A DNA stretch of 45,648 bases from Malonomonas rubra (GTDB lineage: Bacteria; Desulfobacterota; Desulfuromonadia; Desulfuromonadales; Geopsychrobacteraceae), in the NCBI RefSeq assembly GCF_003247215.1, contig NZ_QKAP01000094.1:1-45648 (forward strand), read 5' to 3'. A model generated the notes under the pieces. That model saw only the letters and a list, made by a program, of their open reading frames with translations. It had not been told where the DNA came from and did no database searches. A program made the position numbers and the translations under genes. The number at the start of each line of letters is the position of its first letter. The first letter of the stretch is position 1. This document shows, in pieces, positions 24,147-32,674 of this stretch.

Positions 24147-25433
24147 ATGGAAACCAGCTACCTGTTGATTCTCGCCATCCTGCTCGGCTGCCTCGCGACC
24201 ACCGTACCGGTCTTTATGGCGCTGTTCTTTACCGGCACTGTCGGACTGGTCTACCTGATCGGCATCGATCCGCAGATCGTTATCGAAGTGCTCTATCGCA
24301 GCATGGACAAATTCGCCCTGATCGTGGTGATGTTCTTTGTGCTCTGTGGCAACATCATGACCACTGGCTCGATCGTCGAGAAGTTGATCAAGACTGCTAA
24401 TGTATTGGTTGGTTTTTTGCCCGGCGGTCTGGCGATGGCAGGTGTTTTGGCTTGCGGCTTTTTCGGTGCAATCTCCGGTTCGACGGTTGCTACCGTGGTT
24501 GCCATTGGCGGTTTCATGATTCCGGCGCTGATTCAGAACGATTACGATGAGCGTTTCTCGGTCGGCATCATGACCACCGCGCCGATCCTCGGCGTTATCA
24601 TCCCGCCATCGATCGCAATGATCCTCTATGCCATGGTTAGTAATGACGCCCTCGAAGCCCTGTTCCTGACCGGATTTATCCCCGGCATCCTGATCATGAT
24701 CGCGATGAGTGTTTATGCCTACCTCGTCTGTAAGAAGCGGGGGATGAAAACTACCGAACGGCCAAGCATGAAAGAAGCGTTGGCTGTGATGAAGGAAAGT
24801 GTTTGGGCGCTGTTCCTGCCAGTCCTGATTTTCGGCGGTATCTACTCCGGTATGTTCACTGCCAACGAGGCGGCAGTGGTCGCCTGCTTCTATGCCTTCC
24901 TTGTTGAAATCTTTATACATAAGTCGATGAAACTGCAGCAGGTGAAAAAGGTTATTGTTTCCTCGGCGGTTACCTCGGCGACCCTGCTGATTATCGTCGC
25001 CGGGGCCTCGGTGTTTGGTGAGTATCTAACCTTCGAGCAGATCCCGAACAAGATCGCCAATGCGGTCGTTAACAGTATTTCCTCCCCTTGGGTGTTCCTG
25101 CTTTCGGTCAACCTGCTGCTGCTGCTGATCGGCATGTTCATGGATATTATCTCGGCGACCCTGATCCTGACGCCGATCTTTCTGCCGCTGCTCTCCAAGT
25201 TTGGCATCGATACAATGCACTTCGGCCTGCTGATGACCATCAATCTGGGGATCGGCTACTGTACACCGCCGCTCGGGGTCAGCCTATATATCTCCGGGGC
25301 GACGGTCGATCGCGATCTTTTGTATGTTTCTCGCGCGGTGATGCCCTTTTTGTTGATTCAGATTGCTATACTATTGGTATTGACCTTCTGGCCCGATCTG
25401 GTGTTGCTGTTGCCAAGATGGGTCTACGGCTGA
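24147..25433 (+). CDS. TRAP transporter large membrane subunit DctM
   Basis: A 428-residue multi-helix membrane protein, the usual size for DctM. Family features include VLACGFFGAISGSTVATVVA, APILGVIIPPSIAMILYAMV, FTANEAAVVACFYAFLVE and INLGIGYCTPPLGVSLYISG. It forms the ion-coupled transport path. It starts three bases after the dctQ stop with GGGGGAG upstream. A universal stress protein gene follows 12 bases later. Confidence 0.9.
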   Translation: METSYLLILAILLGCLATTVPVFMALFFTGTVGLVYLIGIDPQIVIEVLYRSMDKFALIVVMFFVLCGNIMTTGSIVEKLIKTANVLVGFLPGGLAMAGVLACGFFGAISGSTVATVVAIGGFMIPALIQNDYDERFSVGIMTTAPILGVIIPPSIAMILYAMVSNDALEALFLTGFIPGILIMIAMSVYAYLVCKKRGMKTTERPSMKEALAVMKESVWALFLPVLIFGGIYSGMFTANEAAVVACFYAFLVEIFIHKSMKLQQVKKVIVSSAVTSATLLIIVAGASVFGEYLTFEQIPNKIANAVVNSISSPWVFLLSVNLLLLLIGMFMDIISATLILTPIFLPLLSKFGIDTMHFGLLMTINLGIGYCTPPLGVSLYISGATVDRDLLYVSRAVMPFLLIQIAILLVLTFWPDLVLLLPRWVYG

Positions 25434-25445
25434 TAGGAGTGCGCT

Positions 25446-25871
25446 ATGAATCCGAAAATCCTGATCCCGGTTGATGATTCCCCCACCTCGCTGAAAACAG
25501 TCGAAGCGGTGATTGCGCATAAAGAGAGGTTCCCGAAAAAGGTGACCCTACTGCATGTGGTCAACGATCAGCTCGCTTACCGGATGATTCCCGATTTTCA
25601 GATTGAGATGGTGCGCGAGAATGCTGGCAAGGCGGGGCAGGTTAAACTTGAGCAGATCGGGGCGCTGTTGCATGAGGCCGGCTTCGAACCGGAGCTGCGC
25701 CTCGAATACGGTCCGCCACGGCGGTTGATCCCGCAGATCGCCAACGACGAGGAGTTTCAGTTGTTGGTGATTGGTCGGCATGCCGGAACCGGAGAGATTC
25801 GCGATGTGCTGTTCGGTTCGGTGGCCAACTACGTTCTTCACAACGTCAAGTGTCCGGTGCTGCTATTCTAG
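25446..25871 (+). CDS. Universal stress protein (UspA family)
   Basis: A 141-residue Usp-domain protein: KILIPVDDSPTSLKTVEAVI at the start, the family VTLLHVVND strand, and LLVIGRHAGTGEIRDVLFGS then VANYVLHNVKCPVLLF at the end. The G-x2-G-x9-G(S) ATP loop is slightly altered, so nucleotide binding is probable but not certain. Usp genes sit next to TRAP transporters in several bacteria, where they may modulate uptake (TeaD in Halomonas). GGAG precedes ATG, and a terminator closes the operon. Confidence 0.87.
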   Translation: MNPKILIPVDDSPTSLKTVEAVIAHKERFPKKVTLLHVVNDQLAYRMIPDFQIEMVRENAGKAGQVKLEQIGALLHEAGFEPELRLEYGPPRRLIPQIANDEEFQLLVIGRHAGTGEIRDVLFGSVANYVLHNVKCPVLLF

Positions 25872-25904
25872 TTTTTGGCTAACGTCGACACTTTTAATAG
25901 GAAT

Positions 25905-25935
25905 GCGGGCTTTTTGGCGAAGCCCGCTTTTTTTG
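25905..25935 (+). terminator. Terminator of the TRAP operon
   Basis: GCGGGCTT (25905-25912) pairs with AAGCCCGC (25920-25927), followed by a run of T. Confidence 0.9.
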
Positions 25936-26030
25936 TTTTCCCGTTGATTGCAACCCGGCAGCATGATGCTAGAATTTAATTCTAGTTCTGGTAAAAAATT
26001 CCGTAAATGGTTGGCAAAAAGGGGTTGTCA

Positions 26031-26192
26031 ATGGATCGCAAAAAGCAGAATGATCCGTCCCTGAAGGATTATCGTGAGGAACTCCGAGTTTTGCGGGATA
26101 GTGACTACTGGAACTATCTGCCGAGGAAAACCCAGGCAAACATCCTCAACCTGATCGGCGACCAACATTCCCCGTATCCCAAAGACCAATAG
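26031..26192 (+). CDS. Small uncharacterised protein (53 residues)
   Basis: A short, charged, soluble protein beginning MDRKKQNDPSLKDYREELR and containing DSDYWNYLPRKTQANILNL. Start 26031 is preferred over 26007 because AAGGGG lies before it. I do not recognise the family. Gene-like composition and its own ribosome site support it. It lies alone between the TRAP operon terminator and nifU. Confidence 0.6.
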   Translation: MDRKKQNDPSLKDYREELRVLRDSDYWNYLPRKTQANILNLIGDQHSPYPKDQ

Positions 26193-26356
26193 CGCATTTC
26201 CCGTCTGAAATTTCCTTGCCTTTAGGCAAGTGACCGACGCTCTGGTAGGCTGTTTTCACCCGCAGGTTTTGCGCTAAACTGTAACTAGAGTTCCATTCAA
26301 ACGGTATAAAGGGCACAGCAGCGTTCCGTCTTCTCCAGCCGGGAAAGGAGGAAGGG

Positions 26357-27289
26357 ATGCCTTGGGAATATAGTGAAAAGGTGCTGCAGCTGTTCAGAGA
26401 GGCGGTCCAGGGGAGCGGTGGAACCCATATGGGAGAGCTCGAGGCTCCCGACGGCTTCGGCGAACACGGCTCGATTGTCTGCGGCGACGCCCTGCGCTTC
26501 GCCTTCCGCGTTAAACGTCACCCCACCGATCCGACCCGCGACATTATCACCGAGGCGCACTATTTGACCTTCGGCTGCACTTCGGCGATTGCTGCCTCCG
26601 AAGCGCTCTGCTGCGTTCTGGAAAAACAGGCCAAAACCCCGCTGGAAGCGTTGCGGATCACCAATCAGGATCTGATCGATTATCTCGGGGGCTTGCCCGA
26701 TCAGAAGATCCACTGTTCGGTAATGGGTGCCGAGGCTCTGAAGGCGGCGGTCATCGACTGGGCGAAAAAGCGCGGGGTCGACCTGAGCGGGTATCTTCCC
26801 ACGCAACTGGAGCGGCAGGAGGAAGGGCGGCTGGTTTGCAAGTGCTTCTCGGTTTCTGAACCGTACCTGCGGCGCAAGATCCGCGAGCTGCAGCTGCATT
26901 CGGTGGAAGCGATCACCAACGCCCTGAAAGCAGGTGGCGGCTGTGGTGCCTGCCGCTATGCTCCCGGCGGGCTGAAGGATCTGCTCGACGAATGCTGGGG
27001 AACGATCAGCGAATCGGAAGCCGTTGCCGAAACGCCGGTTGCCCCGGAACCGCTCTCCCCCTATCAATTGGGGAAAAAGGTTGAACAGATCATCGAGACC
27101 GTGATCCGGCCGCTATTGCAACGGGATGGCGGCGATATCGAACTGATCGATATCAAGGGGCAGCAGGTCTATTGCCGTCTGATCGGTGCCTGTGCGACCT
27201 GTCCCGGATCGGCACAGACCTTCAAGCTGCTGGTGGAACAGAAGCTCAAAGAGGAGTTCTCTGAACAGCTGCAGCTGATCGCTGTGTGA
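26357..27289 (+). CDS. nifU: NifU-type Fe-S cluster assembly scaffold
   Basis: A 310-residue full-length NifU with three modules. The N-terminal IscU-like scaffold has Cys42 (with Asp44), Cys74 and Cys120. The central BFD-like [2Fe-2S] domain has Cys161, Cys163, Cys196 and Cys199 (CKCFSVSEPY, GGGCGACRYAPGG). The C-terminal Nfu domain has IGACATCPGS (Cys279, Cys282). It receives sulfur from NifS, builds clusters and hands them to apo-proteins. AAGGAGG lies before ATG. No nitrogenase genes are nearby; many anaerobes use NifU-NifS as the general system. Confidence 0.93.
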   Translation: MPWEYSEKVLQLFREAVQGSGGTHMGELEAPDGFGEHGSIVCGDALRFAFRVKRHPTDPTRDIITEAHYLTFGCTSAIAASEALCCVLEKQAKTPLEALRITNQDLIDYLGGLPDQKIHCSVMGAEALKAAVIDWAKKRGVDLSGYLPTQLERQEEGRLVCKCFSVSEPYLRRKIRELQLHSVEAITNALKAGGGCGACRYAPGGLKDLLDECWGTISESEAVAETPVAPEPLSPYQLGKKVEQIIETVIRPLLQRDGGDIELIDIKGQQVYCRLIGACATCPGSAQTFKLLVEQKLKEEFSEQLQLIAV

Positions 27290-27299
27290 AGGGGGAAGC

Positions 27300-28493
27300 A
27301 TGAGGACGATCTATGTCGATAACAACGCCACTACCGCCATCGCCCCGGAGGTGTTGGAGGTGATGCAGCCCTACTTTACCAGCGAATACTTTAACCCGAG
27401 CTCGATGTACACCGCAGCGCAATCCACAGCCGCGGCGATCCGTCAGGCCAGGGAGACTATTGCCAATTGCTTGAACGCCGGTGCCCCCGAGCAGTTGCTG
27501 TTTACCGGCTCCGCGACCGAAAGCAACAACAGCGCCCTGTTCGGTACGGTGCAGGCCAATTCGCAGCGCCACCATGTTATTACCACGGCGGTTGAGCACC
27601 CGTCGGTGCTGGAGGTTTGCAAGGAGCTGCAGCGACGCGGGCTGGAAGTCGATTTCCTGCCAGTCAACCGGCAGGGCGAGCTGGAGATGCGTGATTATGT
27701 CAAGGCGCTGCGCAGGGATACCCTGCTGGTGACTATCATGCTGGCCAACAATGAAACCGGGGTCTGCTACCCGGTCGCCGAGCTGGTCCGGATCGCCAAG
27801 GAAACCGATCCGCAGATCATCTTTCATACCGACGCCACCCAGGCGATCGGCAAACTGCCGGTCGACCTGCAGGGTGATTTGCGGCATGTCGATCTGCTCT
27901 CCTTTTCCGGGCACAAGCTGCACGCCCCCAAAGGGGTCGGGGCGTTGTTTGTGCGGCGTGGCACCCGCTGGCAGCCGTTTATCCTAGGTGGTCACCAGGA
28001 ACGGGGGTTGCGGGCAGGAACCGAAAACGTTCCCTATATCGTCGGGCTGGCCAAGGCGTGTGAATTGGCAGTGGCCGGGGTCGATGAGGAGCAGACACGG
28101 GTTCGGCAACTGCGCGACCGGTTGCAATCTGCATTGTATGAGTGCATCCCGGCTCTGGAGGTGAACGGCAGCGAAGCACAGCGGCTGCCAAACACCCTGA
28201 ATCTGGCGATCCACGGCATCGAGGGGGAAGCGATCCTGTTCGAGTTGAGTCGCTACGGTATCTGTGCCTCGAGCGGTTCCGCCTGTACTTCCGGATCTCT
28301 CGATCCTTCGCACGTGCTCAAGGCGATGGCTGTTCCATTTACCGCCATTCATGGCTCATTGCGGATCAGCCTCAGTCGCTATAACGATGAACAGGATGTT
28401 AAGCGGATCATCGAGGTTTTGCCGGAGATTGTCGCCAATCTGCGGAAACTTTCCCCCTACTGGGATGACCAGCGCAACTGCCTGAAGGTTTAG
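27300..28493 (+). CDS. nifS: Cysteine desulfurase NifS
   Basis: A 397-residue PLP enzyme that releases sulfur from cysteine for Fe-S assembly. The PLP lysine is in SFSGHKLHAPKGVGALFV, the PLP-contact region HTDATQAIGKLPVDL is present, and the active-site cysteine lies in CASSGSACTSGSLDPSHVL. It opens with the family sequence IYVDNNATTAIAPEV. It is 10 bases downstream of nifU with GGGGGAAG as ribosome site, so the two are cotranscribed. A bidirectional terminator follows. Confidence 0.93.
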   Translation: MRTIYVDNNATTAIAPEVLEVMQPYFTSEYFNPSSMYTAAQSTAAAIRQARETIANCLNAGAPEQLLFTGSATESNNSALFGTVQANSQRHHVITTAVEHPSVLEVCKELQRRGLEVDFLPVNRQGELEMRDYVKALRRDTLLVTIMLANNETGVCYPVAELVRIAKETDPQIIFHTDATQAIGKLPVDLQGDLRHVDLLSFSGHKLHAPKGVGALFVRRGTRWQPFILGGHQERGLRAGTENVPYIVGLAKACELAVAGVDEEQTRVRQLRDRLQSALYECIPALEVNGSEAQRLPNTLNLAIHGIEGEAILFELSRYGICASSGSACTSGSLDPSHVLKAMAVPFTAIHGSLRISLSRYNDEQDVKRIIEVLPEIVANLRKLSPYWDDQRNCLKV

Positions 28494-28505
28494 GTGCGCG
28501 CAATT

Positions 28506-28539
28506 AAAAAGCGGACCCTCGTAGTGAGGGTCCGTTTTT
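28506..28539. terminator. Bidirectional terminator between nifS and the Spy-like gene
   Basis: CGGACCCTC (28512-28520) pairs perfectly with GAGGGTCCG (28526-28534), with five A on the left and five T on the right. Confidence 0.9.
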
Positions 28540-28569
28540 GTTAAACGGTGGCGGTTCGGTTCTGGAGGT

Positions 28570-29085
28570 TTAGAACCTAAAGCCTCGACCACCGTGACGA
28601 CCGTTTTCGTGCCCACCCATCAGGCCACCCAGGGTTTTTGCTTTGGCCTGCTGTTCCGGGGTCAGAATCGCATACAGTTGCTGCTGCAGCTTGGCCCGAT
28701 CGACCATCATTTCGGTTTTCAGTTCTGCCTGTTTTGCGGACTTGGCCCGGAAATCAGCCTCGTCAAAGGTGTCGGCAAAACGAGCTTCGCGCATGGCATC
28801 GCGAGCGGCCTGCATTTGCTCGCGCTGTTGCTGATGGTTCTGCCACTGTTGATTGAACAAAGCTTCAACCTTGGCCTGCTGATCATCGGTCAGATCGAGT
28901 ACCGTCGTCATCATCTCCAGACGATGGTCCATCCGGTCCTCGTGCTGTTCATAATTCATTGGCCCCGTTCCCCGGCCGCTGCCATCGCCGCCGCAACCGC
29001 CAAAACCGTAGGGACCTGCAAATGCCAGGCTGCCGGTTAACAGAGTGCCGAGAACCAAAGTTGGAATCAAAACGCGTTTTTTCAT
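28570..29085 (-). CDS. Spy/CpxP-family periplasmic protein (LTxxQ)
   Basis: A 171-residue exported protein. Start 29085 has GGAG seven bases upstream. A signal peptide (cleavage near AFA-GP) is followed by a Gly-rich stretch and long helices: LDLTDDQQAKVEALFNQQWQ and LYAILTPEQQAKAKTLGG, the paired LTxxQ motifs. A His/Gly-rich tail (GHENGRHGGRGFRF) might bind metal. Family members are small helical chaperones or Cpx-system inhibitors. A GTAAA-N5-GTAAA box upstream and the CpxAR-like pair 1.5 kb away support membership in the envelope-stress response. Confidence 0.87.
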   Translation of the reverse strand: MKKRVLIPTLVLGTLLTGSLAFAGPYGFGGCGGDGSGRGTGPMNYEQHEDRMDHRLEMMTTVLDLTDDQQAKVEALFNQQWQNHQQQREQMQAARDAMREARFADTFDEADFRAKSAKQAELKTEMMVDRAKLQQQLYAILTPEQQAKAKTLGGLMGGHENGRHGGRGFRF

Positions 29086-29113
29086 GATCAATCTCCTTTA
29101 TGTGGGTTTGTGT

Positions 29114-29130
29114 GTCATCGTTTCGATGAC
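29114..29130. repeat. Short perfect palindrome in the Spy-like leader
   Basis: GTCATCG (29114-29120) and CGATGAC (29124-29130) flank a three-base loop, within the probable 5' untranslated region of the Spy-like gene. It could be an mRNA stem-loop or an operator. Confidence 0.5.
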
Positions 29131-29182
29131 TCTACTATAAGGAAAAGAATCTAAAGAGCGGGTTAAGAGCTGTGCGGCTTGT

Positions 29183-29197
29183 GTAAAGTTTTGTAAA
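29183..29197. promoter_or_regulatory. CpxR-type box, GTAAA-N5-GTAAA
   Basis: Two direct GTAAA repeats (29183-29187, 29193-29197) separated by exactly five bases lie in the divergent region between the Spy-like gene and the DUF1992 gene, about 100 bases upstream of the former. This is the known CpxR recognition pattern, and the same arrangement occurs before the response regulator gene at 30447. Confidence 0.65.
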
Positions 29198-29228
29198 CTG
29201 TACAGAAGGATCGTTTTGCAGAGGTGTC

Positions 29229-29597
29229 ATGGATATTCTGGCTAAAGTTGCGGAGCAAAAAATCGCAGCGGCAATTGCGCGTGGTGAGCTGGATAACCTC
29301 AGCCTGCAGGGACAGCCGATTCATCAAGAGGATGATCGCTTGGTTCCGGATGAACTGCGCATGGGCTACAAGATTTTGAAAAATGCCGGGATCTTGCCGG
29401 AAGAGCTGCAGCTGAAGCAGGAGTTGATAAAATTACAGGATCTGCTGGATGGCTGCCGTGACGAGGATCTGCGGTTGCAGTTGCAGAAAAAACGGACAGC
29501 CAAGCAGCTGGCTTATGATCTGCTGATGGAAAAGCGGCGCCCCTCTGCGGCTCATCGACAATATCAGCAGCAAATTCAACGTAAACTGGGATTTTAG
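29229..29597 (+). CDS. DUF1992 (DnaJ-C28-like) protein
   Basis: A 122-residue soluble protein with the DUF1992 pattern: MDILAKVAEQKIAAAIARGE, LDNLSLQGQPI, DELRMGYKILKNAGILPEEL, then a basic helical end. Related to E. coli YhdN and to the conserved domain of human DNAJC28. Function unknown. GAGG precedes ATG. It starts 31 bases after the CpxR-type box, and the next gene begins eight bases after its stop. Confidence 0.82.
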   Translation: MDILAKVAEQKIAAAIARGELDNLSLQGQPIHQEDDRLVPDELRMGYKILKNAGILPEELQLKQELIKLQDLLDGCRDEDLRLQLQKKRTAKQLAYDLLMEKRRPSAAHRQYQQQIQRKLGF

Positions 29598-29605
29598 AGG
29601 GTCGC

Positions 29606-29968
29606 ATGTTACCGGAAAATCCATTCGAGCGTTGGCGGTTATTACCACTCAATCAGGTCGCGGCGTTAAAATTGAAAGAAGCGGGCGAGTCGTCAGACAG
29701 TGAACGATTGCCGGTTTTTCAGTTGATGACCTGGGGCTTGGTCAACGGGGTCCGGCCGACCCATCGGCGCACGGCTCAGGAATTGCTCCGACTGCAGTAC
29801 CAGAACCCGGCCGAAGCCTTTACCTATTTGACTAGTAATATTCCAGGGGGGCTGTCGGGATTGCAGCGTAAATTACTGAAAATGACACCAAAGGAAGCGG
29901 CTGCCGAACTGCTGGATACCCTCGATATGCGCTTGAAGGCCGATCCGCGAAATCCTTATGGTCGCTAA
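29606..29968 (+). CDS. Uncharacterised 120-residue protein
   Basis: A soluble, helix-rich protein without a family that I recognise. It contains NPFERWRLLPLNQVAALKLK, QLMTWGLVNGVRPTHRRTAQ and MTPKEAAAELLDTLDMRLKA. No membrane segment, signal or cysteine pair is visible. GAGGG lies before ATG and it follows the DUF1992 gene by eight bases, so they are probably cotranscribed. Confidence 0.65.
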   Translation: MLPENPFERWRLLPLNQVAALKLKEAGESSDSERLPVFQLMTWGLVNGVRPTHRRTAQELLRLQYQNPAEAFTYLTSNIPGGLSGLQRKLLKMTPKEAAAELLDTLDMRLKADPRNPYGR

Positions 29969-29986
29969 AAATTGAATGAAAATCAG

Positions 29987-30012
29987 CAACGCCCTACGAA
30001 TGCAGGGTGTTG
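29987..30012. terminator. Hairpin after the DUF1992 operon
   Basis: CAACGCCCT (29987-29995) pairs with AGGGTGTTG (30004-30012) with one G-T pair. The following T run is poor, so termination may be weak or factor-dependent. Confidence 0.45.
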
Positions 30013-30542
30013 CGTGTTTAAAAGCCTTTGTCGATATTGATTTTCAGTTTGTCGCCTACCAGTCTTCCCAAAATCCCTCTGCAGAAAGCTTTTCATTCGT
30101 TGGTGACCAGCCGATGTACAATTTTTCAAGGGGGAGCCGCTGATCACCAGGCGATTTTCATCAACTTTTTCATCTTTTTTCGTTTCGCAGATTTTCAGCA
30201 TTTTTTAGATCTTCTAAATCTCTTTTTTCTAAAAAACATTGTGGTGTTAACCTTCAGGATAAAATTGGCTTCCCCCTACTCTTCCCTAAAAAGCAATGCG
30301 GAGATATCGATTGACAATTTTTTTACAAAACGAATTTTATTCCTTGCGCCAGTCGCGGGATTTAAGTCAACACTTGGCCCATGTTTGTTTCAAACACTGC
30401 TATTTTACTATTTAGTCGGTTTTCGTCTTAACGATGGTTGTGTTTTGTAAAGTTAGGTAAATCATTACCCCCACAATCTTTAAAATTCTTTACAACCTCT
30501 GTGCAGGCTTTTCGCTATGATGAAATGGACAGGAGAACAGCA
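30013..30542. other. AT-rich intergenic region upstream of cpxR-like gene
   Basis: About 530 bases. A Phe-rich open frame crosses it but has no ribosome site and looks like chance reading of AT-rich DNA. The right end holds the CpxR-type box (30447-30461) and a -10 like TATGAT at 30516-30521, with no good -35, as expected for an activator-dependent promoter. Confidence 0.55.
30447..30461. promoter_or_regulatory. CpxR-type box upstream of the response regulator gene
   Basis: GTAAA (30447-30451) and GTAAA (30457-30461) are direct repeats with a five-base gap, about 60 bases upstream of a TATGAT -10 element. It suggests autoregulation by the CpxR-like protein. Confidence 0.65.
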
Positions 30543-31253
30543 ATGAATCGAATTTTAGTGATTGATGACGATACCGAGCTTTGTGAACTGCTGAGCGACT
30601 ACCTGGGCAACGAGGGGTTTGAGGTGCGGAGTGTCAACCACGGGGAGGAAGGTGCGCAGCAGGTATTGGCGGAGGATTACTCGTTGGTGGTTCTTGACGT
30701 GATGCTGCCTGGAATGAACGGTTTTGATGTACTGCGCAAGATCCGTGAATCCAGTAAAGTGCCGGTGATCATGTTGACTGCACGCGGTGATGATATAGAT
30801 CGGATCGTTGGTTTGGAGCTGGGTGCTGACGATTACCTGCCAAAACCATTTAATCCCCGTGAACTGATCGCGCGGATCCGTGCCGTACAGCGGCGGATGG
30901 AGAGCAGCGAAACGGGTAGCGGCAAACTTTCCAACAATGCTGAATTGCAGGTTGGCGATCTGGTCCTTTGTCCGGCAAATCGCAGTCTTAAACGGAACGG
31001 TGAAAATATCGAGCTGACTTCTGTCGAATTCACGCTGCTCGAAGTGCTGTTGCGCCAGGCCGGTATCGTGATCAGTCGCGAAGAGCTGGTGGAAAAAGCC
31101 CTTGGGCGGCGTCTTTCTGCCTATGATCGCAGTATTGATGTCCATGTCAGTGCGCTACGCAGGAAACTGGGTAAACAGTGCGGCAGCGAAGAACGGATTA
31201 AGACCATCCGCGGTATCGGTTACCTCTACACCCGTTCGGAAAATGATTTCTGA
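30543..31253 (+). CDS. cpxR: CpxR-like OmpR-family response regulator
   Basis: A 236-residue response regulator. Start 30543 has AGGAG eight bases upstream. The receiver domain has the acidic cluster DDD at 8-10, phospho-acceptor Asp52 (LVVLDVMLPGMNG) and the conserved Lys in DDYLPKPFNPREL. The C-terminal winged helix (VEFTLLEVLLRQAGIVISRE, then SIDVHVSALRRKLGK) is of the OmpR/PhoB type. It is CpxR-like in overall pattern; the symbol is by similarity and context (Spy-like gene, GTAAA boxes). The kinase gene overlaps its stop. Confidence 0.85.
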   Translation: MNRILVIDDDTELCELLSDYLGNEGFEVRSVNHGEEGAQQVLAEDYSLVVLDVMLPGMNGFDVLRKIRESSKVPVIMLTARGDDIDRIVGLELGADDYLPKPFNPRELIARIRAVQRRMESSETGSGKLSNNAELQVGDLVLCPANRSLKRNGENIELTSVEFTLLEVLLRQAGIVISREELVEKALGRRLSAYDRSIDVHVSALRRKLGKQCGSEERIKTIRGIGYLYTRSENDF

Positions 31254-32635
31254 TGCGCAGCCTGTTCGTCAAATTTTTCTTCAGCTTCCTGCTGATAAAC
31301 ATCCTCTTTGTGGCTATAGCTCTTACTCTGACGTTTTTGCGAGACCAGGAATTTCCGCCGGAGGCTCACCAGCAGTTTGCCCGCCAGATGATCAAAGATT
31401 ACGGGTTTGAAGCGATCAGTAAATATGAAGCGGGAGGCTCTCAAGAGCTTTATGGCTATACGCAGCAGCTCTACAAAAACAGGCGGGTCCGCCTCTCGCT
31501 GTACGATGCAGAAGGGCGTTTGTTGACGGAACAGCTTAACCATATGCCCCGACGTATGCAGATGATGGCGCGGCGGGCGCTGCAGGAAAGGCAGATCGTA
31601 TTTCCGATGAGGGGTGAACGGAACTGGGTCGCCGGATCTCTGACCACTTCAAAGGGCAGGACCTACGCTGTCGCGATCGGCTTGCCGGAAAAACCACGCC
31701 CAGAGCAGCTGCTTAAAGGGTTGACGCGCGGTTTTTTAGGGTGGCGGTTGTTGATGCTGCTGGCGATTTCGGCGCTGGTCTGCCTTTGGTTAGCCCGCTC
31801 TTTCTCCGCGCCGATTAGCCGTCTGCGCAAGGCGACCCGTCAGTTTGCTGCCGGTGAACTTTCGATTCGGGTTGGAGAACAGGTAAGAGGAAAGCATGAG
31901 ATAGGTGGTCTGGCACGTGATTTTGACGACATGGCCGAACGGATCGAAGGCCTGATTGCTGGCCAGCAGCAACTGTTTCGCGATATCTCCCACGAATTAC
32001 GCTCTCCTCTGGCCCGGCTTGGGGTCGCTCTGGAACTGGCGCGCCAGGAGGGTGCCCCTGAGGCTAAGCAGAGAGCATTGCAACGGATCGAGCTGGAAGC
32101 GGAGCGGATGAACGAGATGATCGGGCAGCTGCTCAGCCTTACCCGTCTGGAGAGTGGTGCTCGCAAACTCGATCGGCATGCATTTGATCTGACGGAGATG
32201 CTCGCCGATCTGGTCCATGATGCTGACTTTGAAGCCAGGAACAGGGGCTGTCGAGTGACGTTCAGTGGGGATGGACCACTCCTCTATTTCGGCTCACAAG
32301 AGTTGCTGGCGCGGGCGGTTGAAAATGTAATCCGCAATGCTGTGAAGTACACCGCAGAGGACTCCGTCGTGGCAGTGGAATTGCTGCCCTCGGCGCAATC
32401 GATCCGGCTGCGGATCGTTGACCAAGGGCCTGGCGTGCCGGAAGAATCGCTGGCAAAATTGTTTGAGCCTTTTTACCGGGTGGCATATGCACGGGAGCGA
32501 CAAAGTGGCGGAACCGGCATCGGATTGGCTATTGCTGACCGTTCTGTCAGGTTGCATGGTGGTTCGATCAAGGCGGAAAATCATCCGCACGGTGGGCTGA
32601 TTGTCGAGATAGTCTTGCCTAGAATGGAAAATTGA
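31253..32635 (+). CDS. cpxA: CpxA-like membrane sensor histidine kinase
   Basis: A 460-residue sensor kinase whose ATG overlaps the regulator stop (TGATG). A first membrane helix (about 8-28), a periplasmic domain of about 130 residues and a second helix (about 163-182) are followed by HAMP (APISRLRKATRQFAAGELSI), the phospho-acceptor His247 in DISHELRSPLARLGVALELA and a catalytic domain with N, G1 (IVDQGPGVP) and G2 (GTGIGLAIAD) boxes. The periplasmic part would sense envelope stress, with the Spy/CpxP-like protein as possible modulator. A small selenoprotein candidate follows 39 bases later. Confidence 0.87.
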   Translation: MRSLFVKFFFSFLLINILFVAIALTLTFLRDQEFPPEAHQQFARQMIKDYGFEAISKYEAGGSQELYGYTQQLYKNRRVRLSLYDAEGRLLTEQLNHMPRRMQMMARRALQERQIVFPMRGERNWVAGSLTTSKGRTYAVAIGLPEKPRPEQLLKGLTRGFLGWRLLMLLAISALVCLWLARSFSAPISRLRKATRQFAAGELSIRVGEQVRGKHEIGGLARDFDDMAERIEGLIAGQQQLFRDISHELRSPLARLGVALELARQEGAPEAKQRALQRIELEAERMNEMIGQLLSLTRLESGARKLDRHAFDLTEMLADLVHDADFEARNRGCRVTFSGDGPLLYFGSQELLARAVENVIRNAVKYTAEDSVVAVELLPSAQSIRLRIVDQGPGVPEESLAKLFEPFYRVAYARERQSGGTGIGLAIADRSVRLHGGSIKAENHPHGGLIVEIVLPRMEN

Positions 32636-32674
32636 TATATTTTGTTTATAGAATTTAATATTGCAGGAGCCGTT

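Noticed and set aside
26215-26230. Small hairpin CTTGCC/GGCAAG upstream of nifU
   Set aside because: No T run, and not matched to a known operator; possibly chance.
30028-30450. A 140-codon open frame upstream of the response regulator
   Set aside because: Phe-rich, AT-driven, no ribosome site, and it covers the promoter and CpxR-type box.
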